A stretch of 35,413 nt of DNA from JAPLYB01 sp964500015 (GTDB lineage Archaea; Nanobdellota; Nanobdellia; Pacearchaeales; UBA284), in contig CAZCMN010000007.1 in assembly GCA_964500015.1 (NCBI GenBank), forward strand, positions 1-35,413. Reading direction: 5' to 3'. Every line of letters begins with the position of its first letter. Within the stretch, counting starts at the first letter, position 1. Both the position numbers and the translations under genes were made by a program. The notes under the pieces were generated by a model. That model had not been told where the DNA came from. It did not search any database and was given only the letters and a program-made list of their open reading frames with translations. This document shows positions 15,041 to 23,251 of the stretch, in pieces.

Positions 15041-15058
15041 TTTTTGTCTGTAAATTAA
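15041..15058 (-). promoter_or_regulatory. Looser copy of the surface-gene leader motif
   Basis: The minus strand reads TTAATTTACAGACAAAAA, differing at a few places from the core at 4248-4269 and 11196-11217. It lies 24-41 bases before the ATG at 15017, with the GGAGGT ribosome-binding site in between, so it is likely in the leader. Confidence 0.4.
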
Positions 15059-15127
15059 TAATTGAATTTTTTATCTTAAGGTTTTTGTGTGCTTTATTGA
15101 CTTATACTTAGTGAAGTCCTTATTCTA

Positions 15128-17563
15128 CTACTTCTTCGTCATCTTCTTTAGTTTTCCTAAAGTCTCTTCTAATTCTTCTTCTGCTTTACTTTTTCTTTTA
15201 ATTTTTCCAGTTTTTTTAGGCTTAATCTCTTCTTTTGGATACTCTTCATTAAAATCAGGCTCACTTATCTGTTTGTTCTTGCTTGGAAGGAACATAGATT
15301 CTTCAGATTTCTTTGTTTTATCTGATGGCTGAGAAAATTCTGAAAACTCACCTATATTTTCCTCTTTAGGTTTCTTCTTTTTTCTGAAAACAAAGAAATA
15401 AATGAATAACACTAAAACAATTACTATTATGATAATAATAAGCAACCATGGACTTTTCTTGTTCTCACATTTAGTCAAGCAGCAATTTGATTCAACAGCA
15501 TTAGCATCTAGCTGGCTGCATTTTTGGCTTCCAGTGCATAATTTATCAGAATCACATGTTTTTTTACAATTATCAATGCAGCATTCTGTAACGTCTTTTG
15601 TCTTGACATTATCTCCTGGACTTCCAATACTGTCAACGCACCTATATTCTGAACCTAAATCAGAACAATCTTTTCCACCTAATCCTGAACAAGTATTATC
15701 TTTAATACATTCTGCTGAACAGCATCTGCTTTCCGAAGATGGAATAAAACCAAGCTCTTGTTGTAGGGTATAACTCCAGCAGATTTGGCTAATATCACAA
15801 GTTGTTCCGCCTAAACTAAAGCAATTTTCATTGTAAGTATTTTCAGAGGCACAATAAGTTAAACAACATTCTCCTTCTAATGTCTGAACAGAGTAATTTT
15901 CAGGACAAGAGTATCCATAATCACAGATTTCTCCGCCCCAGTCATAACAAGAACTTGAACCAAATTCTCTACAACATATTCCATTTTCAGGACAATTTAG
16001 AATATTTTCTAATAAACCAGAACCATCAGGACAAAAAGTTTCATTCACGCATTGTCCTCCTGCATCAGTGCATTGAGTTGGATTTGAGTTTGTATCTTCA
16101 CAACAAACAAAACCATCTGGGCATGTTAAAGTAGTCCATAAAAATTGATTTGCTTCACAACTTTCCTGGCAAAAGAAATTTAATCCCTGATTCACACATG
16201 AATTTCCTCCGCCATTTCCATTGCTAGCGCCAGGACAGTAATTTGGCCAAAACACCCATAGTATAAATGCAGTATCTCTATGAGTATCTTTGCTTGGAGA
16301 AGCATCAAAAGTATTTATCCAGCTAAATTCTTTAGATAAATGTCCTAACAAGTAATCTTTAACTTCATTCATATCTGGAGTAGACTCTCCTAAAGACAAA
16401 ACAGCTTTTGGTGTATCATAAAATTGCCCATATAATAAAGGCTGATTAAGCCAGAAACTCCAGTAATCTCTTGATTGAGGTTTCCTTAATCTTTGTTGTT
16501 CTTTTAATAATTGTTCAGTATAATCTGTTCCAACCAAAGTTGATAAAAAGCTTTCTGGAAAGTATTTTTCATTAAAACTAGAATAAACAACTAAATAAGG
16601 AACAAATTTATTTACATAATCTGATTTTCCTTCCATGTTCCATACATAAGCTGCCCAGGCAGTTCCTTCATAATCACATTCTCCAGAAGGATCACTTGGA
16701 TCAGCTAAACAATAACTTGGAACACTTACTTGCATAACTCCTGCATTTGGATCTTCTTTTCCTTCTTCATTAATAAATCCAAGTGTTCCTGTGCTTATTT
16801 CCGATGAAACAAAAAAGTTAGCTTTAGGCTCTGTATTATTTTTATATAATAAAGTAGCTAAAACCGGCTGAGCATCAGATTCATTTCCAAAACATTTTAT
16901 TAAGTATTCTTGGCTGTAACAATATTCATTTTTTTGTATCTGGAACCAATAACCCATGAATGGAGTGCCCATAATGCAATCATCCCTATTAGGTGAATGA
17001 ACAAATACTTTTTTATCTGCAAAAATTGTGACATTTTGCATTGTGTTTCCATACATAATCTCACAATTAGCTATTTTTCCCCTAGCAACATCAATTTCTA
17101 AAAACCAGTAAATTCCTTGAAAAAAAGTCCTGTTTTGATTTAAAAGCCATTTGTCTATATAAGTAGTATTATCATTTAATTCATTTAAAGCTAATTTTGC
17201 TAGAGCAGTTTCAGTTATCTTACAATCTCTCTGACTAGTTGCTTTTCCATTGTCTTTCCAGCATCTTATTTTTTGAGTTGAATTATAATAGCTTGCATTG
17301 TATAGGGATTTATTTCCTTGCGTATAATAACTTGAATTGCACTGCAATGCTAATAAGGAAAAAGCATCTTGTTTAATATTTAAAGTATTCCACTTATTTT
17401 TTGTATGATTAATAAGCCATTTGTAAACCTGGGGAATTTTTTCTTCTTCATCTACTGATACATCAGCTAAAGCAGAATGCAAAACATTAATTAAAAGAAC
17501 AAAAGAAATTACAATTATAAAACTAATAAGTAAAAACTTCACATCTTTTTGAACTCTTTTCAT
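15128..17563 (-). CDS. Large surface protein: toroid-like domain, six Cys modules, single C-terminal TM (cassette copy 2, large member)
   Basis: The 811-residue protein begins with a long signal/anchor (about 1-33). Residues 35-450 look like an alpha/alpha toroid, with IPQVYKWLINHTKNKWNTLN, CKITETALAKLALNEL and DTHRDTAFILWVFWP. A Gly/Asn linker (YCPGASNGNGGGNSC) leads into about 230 residues of Cys modules. Several have the form C-x2-[LA/WG]GG-x2-C ... CC-x3-C, for example CFSLGGTTC and CSGLGGKDCSDLG. A TM helix (about 705-726) and an 85-residue Lys/Glu/Ser-rich tail follow. The Cys modules probably make a rigid disulfide stalk that lifts the toroid off the membrane. No enzyme motif is evident. 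It precedes the small Cys protein at 14079-15017 with a 110-base gap. Confidence 0.75.
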   Translation of the reverse strand: MKRVQKDVKFLLISFIIVISFVLLINVLHSALADVSVDEEEKIPQVYKWLINHTKNKWNTLNIKQDAFSLLALQCNSSYYTQGNKSLYNASYYNSTQKIRCWKDNGKATSQRDCKITETALAKLALNELNDNTTYIDKWLLNQNRTFFQGIYWFLEIDVARGKIANCEIMYGNTMQNVTIFADKKVFVHSPNRDDCIMGTPFMGYWFQIQKNEYCYSQEYLIKCFGNESDAQPVLATLLYKNNTEPKANFFVSSEISTGTLGFINEEGKEDPNAGVMQVSVPSYCLADPSDPSGECDYEGTAWAAYVWNMEGKSDYVNKFVPYLVVYSSFNEKYFPESFLSTLVGTDYTEQLLKEQQRLRKPQSRDYWSFWLNQPLLYGQFYDTPKAVLSLGESTPDMNEVKDYLLGHLSKEFSWINTFDASPSKDTHRDTAFILWVFWPNYCPGASNGNGGGNSCVNQGLNFFCQESCEANQFLWTTLTCPDGFVCCEDTNSNPTQCTDAGGQCVNETFCPDGSGLLENILNCPENGICCREFGSSSCYDWGGEICDYGYSCPENYSVQTLEGECCLTYCASENTYNENCFSLGGTTCDISQICWSYTLQQELGFIPSSESRCCSAECIKDNTCSGLGGKDCSDLGSEYRCVDSIGSPGDNVKTKDVTECCIDNCKKTCDSDKLCTGSQKCSQLDANAVESNCCLTKCENKKSPWLLIIIIIVIVLVLFIYFFVFRKKKKPKEENIGEFSEFSQPSDKTKKSEESMFLPSKNKQISEPDFNEEYPKEEIKPKKTGKIKRKSKAEEELEETLGKLKKMTKK

Positions 17564-17666
17564 GAAGTTAGTATAATATTTACATTTAAAATACTTTCGC
17601 TATTCTCTCCTATACACTTCTCTTCATTTTCTACAAGCATATGTAAAAAATTCAACATCTCTTCTT

Positions 17667-17912
17667 TTATGTATCAGAACTAATCTCCTTTCTAATCTCA
17701 TCCAACATTCTGGGATTTAAGCTAACATGAATTTCTCCAGTGCTAATTTTGGATATCAAAAATCCTTCTCTTATTAAATTTTTAACCTCTTCTTTAAATT
17801 CCTTAATTAAATTTGGTGGAAAACCCTTAACAACATTCCTTAATTCAGTATGCCTACCACCAATAAATCTATGCTTAAACAACTTCTTTAGAATAGCTTT
17901 TCTTACAAACAT
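17667..17912 (-). CDS. Small winged-helix-like protein
   Basis: The protein has 81 residues and is basic, with helix-helix-helix-strand order: KAILKKLFKHRFIGGRHTEL, then KGFPPNLIKEFKEEVKNLIREGFLISKI, then a short beta wing (TGEIHVSLNPRML). This matches small archaeal winged-helix proteins with a KGFP-like loop, but I do not know their function. It could bind DNA or RNA. A minus-strand TATA-like element at about 17930-17940 lies about 23 bases before the ATG, consistent with a leaderless gene. Confidence 0.65.
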   Translation of the reverse strand: MFVRKAILKKLFKHRFIGGRHTELRNVVKGFPPNLIKEFKEEVKNLIREGFLISKISTGEIHVSLNPRMLDEIRKEISSDT

Positions 17913-18034
17913 GAATCTAATAATTTATAGGAATTTATATAATTAACTCGCCCAGATAAATCTATCTAAAATGGATTTAAAATCCAAAAAGGGAATATTT
18001 ATAAACCTTGAATTACCCCATTTATTAAGATAAA

Positions 18035-18361
18035 ATGGATAATTCATCTTTTACATTAGTATTTGGAAATTCTCCATTTGTAAGAATCTTAGATTTTTTT
18101 CTTACATTTGAAGATTTTGACTATCCTACTTCCCAGATAGCAAAAGAAACTGAAATGAAATGGGAAACAGCTGAAGCTGTAATCAAAATTCTTTTAAAAA
18201 AGAAAATAATCCAAAAAACAAGAAAAGTTGGAAAAGCTGATTTGTATTCTCTTAACAAAAAAAGCGATGTGACAAAATTATTAATCGAAACAGACCTAAA
18301 AATCTCTGACTTCTTTATTAAAAAAGAATTAGAAAGACAAAAAGCGAAAATTGTTGCTTAG
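18035..18361 (+). CDS. Winged helix-turn-helix DNA-binding protein
   Basis: The protein has 108 residues. Residues 15-80 follow the winged-helix pattern: VRILDFFLTFEDFDYPTSQI, the recognition region AKETEMKWETAEAVIKILLKK, and the wing IIQKTRKVGKADLYSLNKKS. The C-terminus is a Lys/Glu helix that could form a dimer. It is probably a transcription regulator; no ligand domain is present. A TATA box (TATTTATAAAC, about 17997-18007) sits about 30 bases before the ATG. Its stop overlaps the convergent primase stop by four bases. Confidence 0.75.
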   Translation: MDNSSFTLVFGNSPFVRILDFFLTFEDFDYPTSQIAKETEMKWETAEAVIKILLKKKIIQKTRKVGKADLYSLNKKSDVTKLLIETDLKISDFFIKKELERQKAKIVA

Positions 18362-19704
18362 TCTTCTCTCTTCTTCCTCCTAAACTTTCTAGGATTCTGC
18401 AAGCTCCTTGCTCTTGCCATTGTATAATTAATTGGATTTTTTACTTTTCTGCACAAAGCATCTGGCATGCAAACTCCAATATCCTGATAATATGCCTGCA
18501 AAGCACAATTAGGCGGCAATCTTTTTTCCTGTCTTTTAAACCAACTTATCTGTGTTTTGACATAATTTTCCCTTAATGGTTGATAGCTTTTTTTATTCCA
18601 TTCTAGGATTCTGTTTTCAATATCATTCCATTCTAAACTTAAATTCCTAAAATATCCTAACAAAATAAACAAAGCTCTTTTTCTTCCATCATGTTTCATT
18701 CCTTGAAGAATATTCTTAATACAAGGCGGAAAAATCTCATCTGAAACTTTTGTAATCTTGATGACTTCTCTGTTCTGAAATCTTTGTTTAACTTCTTGTT
18801 CTTCTCTAATAGCTCTAGTTTTTTGTCTTGAATTCCAATCTAATGCCTGGACAAATAATTCTTTTGCTTCATTTTTCTCAGCAGTTTTTAAAAATTGCAA
18901 AGGCAAGGCTCTATCTGGTTTTGCCCATCCAAGATGAAATTGTTTTAGATGTTCTGGTTTGATTACAACAGAAGCTAAACCAGATTTTTCATTTAAAGAA
19001 TAAGCAGCCCTGTATAAATGTCTCGAAGAAATCAAAATAGTATCTATCTCTAAAACAGAAAAAGGATCAAATATTTTTTTCCCATCTTTTTCTTTAAATA
19101 AACTCTGCAATGGTTTTCCAACAGATAAAGCAATATCTTTTGGATCAGACATATCTAAAATATGTTCCCTTAATGGATTCTCAATCATGCTTTTTAAATA
19201 AGCTGCAATTATCCTTGGTCCATCAGGAAAAAAATTCTTCATCTGAATCTCATTAACTTGTTCAGGAAAAGCTTTATAAGACAACCCAATATGAAATCCT
19301 GAACCCCCTGAAAATTTCAATCCAAAATTTCTCACTCCATGAAAAAATAATGCCTCGCATAATAAAAAAGCAGCTATTTTTGAATATTCTAAAAATTTGC
19401 AGTCAATATCTAATAACAAGTCCCAGCCTTCTCTTATTTTAGCTAGTTGTTCTGGTTTTAAATTAGTTCCAATTTCCATGACATTTGACCAAATTTCTTC
19501 AGAAACATGAAAACTTGTAGCTCCTTTTTCAACATAACTTAAAATATCTCCAGAATATTCTACAGAATCAGGCCTTTTTCCAAAACCATCCCCATATCTA
19601 GGAATAAACTCCCTGTTTTTAGCTTGTTTAACTAAAGCTTCCTGAATATCTTTTCTTGTATAATAAGTTCTTGCAATTCTTCTTGTTTTTTCAATATCAA
19701 ACAT
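18358..19704 (-). CDS. priS: Single-chain DNA primase: PriS catalytic domain fused to PriL Fe-S domain
   Basis: This 448-residue protein should make RNA primers for replication. The archaeo-eukaryotic primase core is clear: metal ligands Asp99 and Asp101 in LLLDIDCKF, the nucleotide-binding SGGSGFHI (His138), a third acidic residue Asp221 in LEIDTIL, and the Arg-rich SSRHLYRAAYSLNEKSG. Residues 325-430 are not PriS: they carry the PriL C-terminal iron-sulfur pattern, with Cys328 (FPPCIKNIL), Cys400 (LPPNCALQ), Cys412 (GVC) and Cys418 (ALCRK), followed by NPINYTMA. The PriL N-terminal domain is absent. Such fused primases are known from Nanoarchaeum-like DPANN archaea. The fusion means no separate large subunit should be required. 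Confidence 0.9.
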   Translation of the reverse strand: MFDIEKTRRIARTYYTRKDIQEALVKQAKNREFIPRYGDGFGKRPDSVEYSGDILSYVEKGATSFHVSEEIWSNVMEIGTNLKPEQLAKIREGWDLLLDIDCKFLEYSKIAAFLLCEALFFHGVRNFGLKFSGGSGFHIGLSYKAFPEQVNEIQMKNFFPDGPRIIAAYLKSMIENPLREHILDMSDPKDIALSVGKPLQSLFKEKDGKKIFDPFSVLEIDTILISSRHLYRAAYSLNEKSGLASVVIKPEHLKQFHLGWAKPDRALPLQFLKTAEKNEAKELFVQALDWNSRQKTRAIREEQEVKQRFQNREVIKITKVSDEIFPPCIKNILQGMKHDGRKRALFILLGYFRNLSLEWNDIENRILEWNKKSYQPLRENYVKTQISWFKRQEKRLPPNCALQAYYQDIGVCMPDALCRKVKNPINYTMARARSLQNPRKFRRKKRED

Positions 19705-19730
19705 TTTTTATGCGTTTTAATTTTTTTAAT

Positions 19731-21515
19731 TTAATTTTGGTTAAAAACTGGAATAAAATCAATTTTTCCTTGATTTAATTGCAAAACTTTTCCACTAATG
19801 CGCCCTCCTCGCGAGTCATAATCTCTATCTGGTGTTCCTGATCCAAAACTATAAACAAAATAAGATGAAGTATAAGTAACTTTAAATGCAAAATTTCCTG
19901 AAACCAAGAATCGTGAAACTTCAAATAAATCTCTTTTTTTTCGAGAATCTTGAGATTGTGTTTTAGCATTTTTTCTAACCCATTCATAATTATAATCAAA
20001 AACCTTGACTCTTGAATCACCAACCCTAAAATACAATGAAAAACCTTCTTCTCTTTGATAAAGATCAAAAATAATGTTAAGATCTCTAGAACCATTTCTA
20101 ACAAGCAAAGTATCAGAAACTAAACCATGTAATCCAATCTCTTTCCCATAATCATAACCAGTTTCAGACATAGCTTGATTTATAAGCCTATTATAAACTG
20201 AAGAATTTTCTTTATTTCCTAATTCCAGCCTAACTTCAGATACATCAGACCAAAATCTTGGTTCTTCAACATAATCTGGACATTGTGCTAAAGGAACAAT
20301 AAAAGCATATTTCCCAAAAATTCCATTGCTTCCCTCAGCTTCTAGTAAATATTGTCCTGGTTTAACTGGGGGATATTTTCTATAGATTTTTGGATAATCC
20401 ATAGAACCAAGATTAACAGTCAAATCTGTAATTTCTTGTAAAAAATCTGTAAGTTGACTAGCATCAATGACTTTTCCAGGATTTCTAATTAAAGTAATTC
20501 TTTTTAAATCTCCTAAATCTATATCTCTTCCTTTAGGAGGAACTAAACAAAATTTAGCTTGATCAGTTTTATACGAAACCCGAATATTCTGAAATCTTTG
20601 AGAATTATCTATGGTTATAGGATTCGTTGAAACATTAAATAGAGCTAACTTTCCTCCTTGATAATATCCTCTTTCTTTAACAGGAGTCTCAACTAATAAA
20701 TCAATAGAATTTTTCCCATCTCTTACAAGAGCATCAACAACAAAATAAGTTGCATTTCTTTCACTAATATTAAATCTATCAATAGATTCGGGATTTTTTA
20801 AAACTAATTCTGTAATTGTTTTTATTATCTCGGGAGGCGCATTAACTCTTAATTTAACAGGTCTTCTCTTAACTTTAGAAACAAAAACTTCAAAAGTATC
20901 TCTTGAATATAATTTTCCCCCAATAGATTTTTTAATAATAGACAGTACCCCGTTTCCAACATCAAAATTTTTTGTTGAAACTCTGGCTTCTAAACTATTA
21001 TCACATCTTGGGTCTCCACCATAATCTCCTGTAATCGGCCAGACAGAATAAGTTCCTGAAGCCAAAACACCTGAAACAACTTGATTATTTCCAGAAGAAA
21101 GTGACCCTAAAAGGGGAATCTTAACTGTATCTTCTAAAGAATTTCTAATAAAAAAAACACCATTATCTGTTCCTAAATCTGTATCAGAATGCACTCTTAA
21201 AAAAACATTAGCTTTTCTTGGATTTTCTACACTAACTATTGTAGGATTTTTTAAAATAGATTTATAAGGCAATCTTGCATTTCCTAAATTTTCCCTTGGC
21301 TCTTCAGAGCCACGAAGAAATTCTATACCACCCATACCTCTTGTATCTTGAGATCTTGTAACTTGAGCAACTTCTCCACTTATTTCACTGCTTAAATCAA
21401 TTCTTGAACTTCCGGGCATATCTTTTTTGCCCAAACCTAAAGAGTAAGCAATTCCATTAAAAAGCAAAGCTACTGCTAAAGATAAACTTAAAATTCTAGA
21501 TCCCCTTCTTGCCAT
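19731..21515 (-). CDS. Large secreted protein of unknown function
   Basis: The 594-residue protein begins with a signal peptide (MARRGSRILSLSLAVALLF; cleavage near residue 25-30). No other membrane helix is visible, so it is released or held by other proteins. The body is beta-rich and contains no cysteine-rich module, unlike the other surface proteins here. Several stretches end in ordered Gly/Tyr loops near the C-terminus (FKVTYTSSYFVYSFGSGTPD). I do not recognise a family. It is 26 bases upstream of the primase start on the same strand, so the two could share a transcript, an odd pairing of an exported protein with a replication enzyme. Confidence 0.7.
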   Translation of the reverse strand: MARRGSRILSLSLAVALLFNGIAYSLGLGKKDMPGSSRIDLSSEISGEVAQVTRSQDTRGMGGIEFLRGSEEPRENLGNARLPYKSILKNPTIVSVENPRKANVFLRVHSDTDLGTDNGVFFIRNSLEDTVKIPLLGSLSSGNNQVVSGVLASGTYSVWPITGDYGGDPRCDNSLEARVSTKNFDVGNGVLSIIKKSIGGKLYSRDTFEVFVSKVKRRPVKLRVNAPPEIIKTITELVLKNPESIDRFNISERNATYFVVDALVRDGKNSIDLLVETPVKERGYYQGGKLALFNVSTNPITIDNSQRFQNIRVSYKTDQAKFCLVPPKGRDIDLGDLKRITLIRNPGKVIDASQLTDFLQEITDLTVNLGSMDYPKIYRKYPPVKPGQYLLEAEGSNGIFGKYAFIVPLAQCPDYVEEPRFWSDVSEVRLELGNKENSSVYNRLINQAMSETGYDYGKEIGLHGLVSDTLLVRNGSRDLNIIFDLYQREEGFSLYFRVGDSRVKVFDYNYEWVRKNAKTQSQDSRKKRDLFEVSRFLVSGNFAFKVTYTSSYFVYSFGSGTPDRDYDSRGGRISGKVLQLNQGKIDFIPVFNQN

Positions 21516-21744
21516 CTTTCTAAAAAGCAGAGAAACTTTTAAATATTATTGTCTTAAACAACTTACAAGGAATAACCGAAAGAATAACTAAACGTAACAC
21601 AATAAAGAGGCACAATTTCTAGAAGAAAAAAATTTAGGTTATCTATTTATTTTATGCTCGAAAAAGAAAACGCGCAAAAACCAAAAGGTTTTTTAGCATG
21701 TTAACAATTATTTAAAATTAAGTAAGCAAAAGACTACAACAAAG
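21516..21744. other. Divergent intergenic region before PCNA
   Basis: No gene is seen in this gap between the secreted-protein start (21515, minus) and the PCNA promoter. It holds a hairpin, AAAAACC (21683-21689) with GGTTTTT (21694-21700), enclosed by ATGCT (21653-21657) and AGCAT (21702-21706). This resembles the hairpins at 2724-2770 and 14031-14053. Confidence 0.4.
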
Positions 21745-21756
21745 CTTATAAATTAA
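21745..21756 (+). promoter_or_regulatory. PCNA promoter TATA box
   Basis: CTTATAAATTAA is centred about 25 bases before the ATG at 21774. This spacing places transcription start at or next to the start codon, so PCNA appears leaderless. Confidence 0.6.
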
Positions 21757-21773
21757 CGTCTTTTGTTAATTCT

Positions 21774-22505
21774 ATGTTACTTAAGTTGCAAGAACCAAAA
21801 ATATTTGCAGATGCAATAGCCTTGCTGTCAGAATTAGTTTTAGAAGTAAAAATAAAAGTAAATAAAACTGGTTTAGAAATAGTGGCAATAGATCCTGCAA
21901 ATGTAGCTCTAGTTGAACTGAAAATTCCATCAAGTTCTTTTTCAAAATTTGAAGTTGAAAAAAATGAAGAGCTAGGCCTTAATTTAGAAGATTTCAAACA
22001 AATTTTAAGAAGAGCTCCCCAAGGTTCTGCCCTAATATTTGAAAAAGAAGATAATTATCTTAAGCTTGAAATAGAAAATAAAACAAAGAGAAAATTCTCC
22101 TTATCTTTAATAAACATAGATGCAGAAGAAAAGAAAGTTCCTGAATTAACATTTAATGCTAAAATTGACATGGATTCATCAACTTTCTCAGAAATAATAA
22201 ATGATGATGTAATTGTCGCAGATTCTTGTTCATTTACATCTTTGCCTGATTTATTTGTCATAGAAGCAAAAGGAACACTGCATAAAGCTAGAACAGAATT
22301 AACAAGTGACGAAGCAAAAATAACAAGCGAAAGTCAGCAAAAATCAAAATATTCTTTAGACTATCTAGTTAAATTTTCAAAAGCATCTAAGTTTGCAGAA
22401 AGAATCTCAATTAATTTCTCACAAGATTATCCAGCTAGATTTGATTTCAAAAATGCTTCCTTGCAATTATCATTTATTCTAGCTCCGAGAGTTGAGGAAG
22501 AGTAA
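21774..22505 (+). CDS. pcn: DNA polymerase sliding clamp (PCNA)
   Basis: The protein has 243 residues, the usual length of an archaeal PCNA. Landmarks are the start KLQEPKIFADAIALLSELV, the strand GLEIVAIDPANVALVELKI, the interdomain connecting region (residues about 115-130, EEKKVPELTFNAKIDM), KYSLDYLVKFSKASKFAERI, and the C-terminal FILAPRVEEE. It should trimerise around DNA and tether polymerase, ligase and FEN1. Only one copy is in the window, so a homotrimer is likely. It is transcribed divergently from the secreted-protein/primase pair. Identification is secure. Confidence 0.95.
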   Translation: MLLKLQEPKIFADAIALLSELVLEVKIKVNKTGLEIVAIDPANVALVELKIPSSSFSKFEVEKNEELGLNLEDFKQILRRAPQGSALIFEKEDNYLKLEIENKTKRKFSLSLINIDAEEKKVPELTFNAKIDMDSSTFSEIINDDVIVADSCSFTSLPDLFVIEAKGTLHKARTELTSDEAKITSESQQKSKYSLDYLVKFSKASKFAERISINFSQDYPARFDFKNASLQLSFILAPRVEEE

Positions 22506-22589
22506 AAGATTAGGGTTCAGTACAATAAGCTAATTTCTTAACAGCAGTTCTTTTCTAAAACTTTTTATCAAAACATGCAAAACATAAAA

Positions 22590-22614
22590 TTTATAAACTA
22601 TAGAAATTCTATAG
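22590..22614 (+). promoter_or_regulatory. TATA box and palindromic operator of the toxin-antitoxin pair
   Basis: TTTATAAA (22590-22597) is followed at once by a perfect 8-base inverted repeat with one central base, CTATAGAAATTCTATAG (22598-22614), ending one base before the ATG at 22616. A protein bound there would cover the transcription start, so it is a good candidate operator for autorepression by the antitoxin. Confidence 0.65.
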
Positions 22615-22615
22615 A

Positions 22616-22852
22616 ATGATGATAACCACAATTCAAATACGAGATAATGTAAAAGCAGAATTAGACAGATTAAAAAATCCAAATAACAAGACCTATGAAG
22701 ATATTATTCTTTATTTAGTAAGAATAAGAGAAGAACAAAAAAGAAAACAAAAAGCATTATTAATTGAAGGATGTAAAGAAATGGCAGAAGAAAATTTGAA
22801 AATAACCAAGGAATTTGAAGCAATTGAAAATTTAGAAAGTTGGGAATGGTAA
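22616..22852 (+). CDS. Antitoxin (ribbon-helix-helix-like), partner of MazF
   Basis: The protein has 78 residues. The N-terminus (TTIQIRDNVKAELDRLK, then TYEDIILYLVRI) fits the strand-helix-helix pattern of VapB/CopG-like antitoxins. The C-terminal half is a Lys/Glu helix ending in ENLESWEW, the kind of flexible tail that wraps and blocks a toxin. It precedes and slightly overlaps the MazF-type gene, the standard antitoxin-first order. Two ATG codons in a row (22616 and 22619) leave the exact start open. The palindrome directly upstream suggests it represses its own operon. Confidence 0.8.
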   Translation: MMITTIQIRDNVKAELDRLKNPNNKTYEDIILYLVRIREEQKRKQKALLIEGCKEMAEENLKITKEFEAIENLESWEW

Positions 22853-23199
22853 AAATGCTTATAAAAAGAGGAGAAATTTATTTAGCTGATTTAAAACCAA
22901 TTAAAGGAAGTGAACAAGGCGGGATAAGACCAGTTTTAGTAATCCAAAATGATATCTCTAATCAACACTCACCCGTAATAATAATTGCAGCGATAACTTC
23001 TAAAATTTTTAACAAGGAATTTCCAACAAATGTTTTTATAACAAAAAAAGAATCAAAATTAAATAAAGATTCGACCATATTACTAAATCAAATAAGAACA
23101 ATCGATAAAGTAAGGATAATCAAAAGAATTTCTGCACTAAATAATTTTACTATGAATCGAGTAGATTTAGCAATAAAAACTAGTTTAGATTTGCAATAA
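22846..23199 (+). CDS. mazF: MazF/PemK-type endoribonuclease toxin
   Basis: The ATG at 22846 gives 117 residues and overlaps the antitoxin stop by seven bases; a second ATG at 22855 is possible. Family hallmarks are the N-terminal RGEIYLADLKPIKGSEQGG, IRPVLVIQND, and VIIIAAITSKI, which form the SH3-like barrel with the catalytic Arg/Thr region. The C-terminus has LLNQIRTIDKVRI, also typical. MazF toxins cut single-stranded RNA at short motifs, and cleavage is blocked by the antitoxin. The antitoxin here is VapB-like rather than the classical MazE. Confidence 0.87.
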   Translation: MVKMLIKRGEIYLADLKPIKGSEQGGIRPVLVIQNDISNQHSPVIIIAAITSKIFNKEFPTNVFITKKESKLNKDSTILLNQIRTIDKVRIIKRISALNNFTMNRVDLAIKTSLDLQ

Positions 23200-23220
23200 T
23201 TTTTCTTTCTTTTATCAAAA

Positions 23221-23232
23221 CTTTTATAAATC
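23221..23232 (+). promoter_or_regulatory. Promoter of the pilin-like gene cluster
   Basis: CTTTTATAAATC is centred about 26 bases before the ATG at 23252, so the transcript is probably leaderless. The next gene begins 110 bases after the first ends and may have its own promoter. Confidence 0.5.
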
Positions 23233-23251
23233 ACATTTCCTTGAAAAAAGC

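Noticed and set aside
15402..16134. Two forward frames opposite the Cys modules
   Set aside because: They are antisense to the 811-residue protein; Ser/His/Leu-rich composition comes from reverse reading of Cys and Asn codons.
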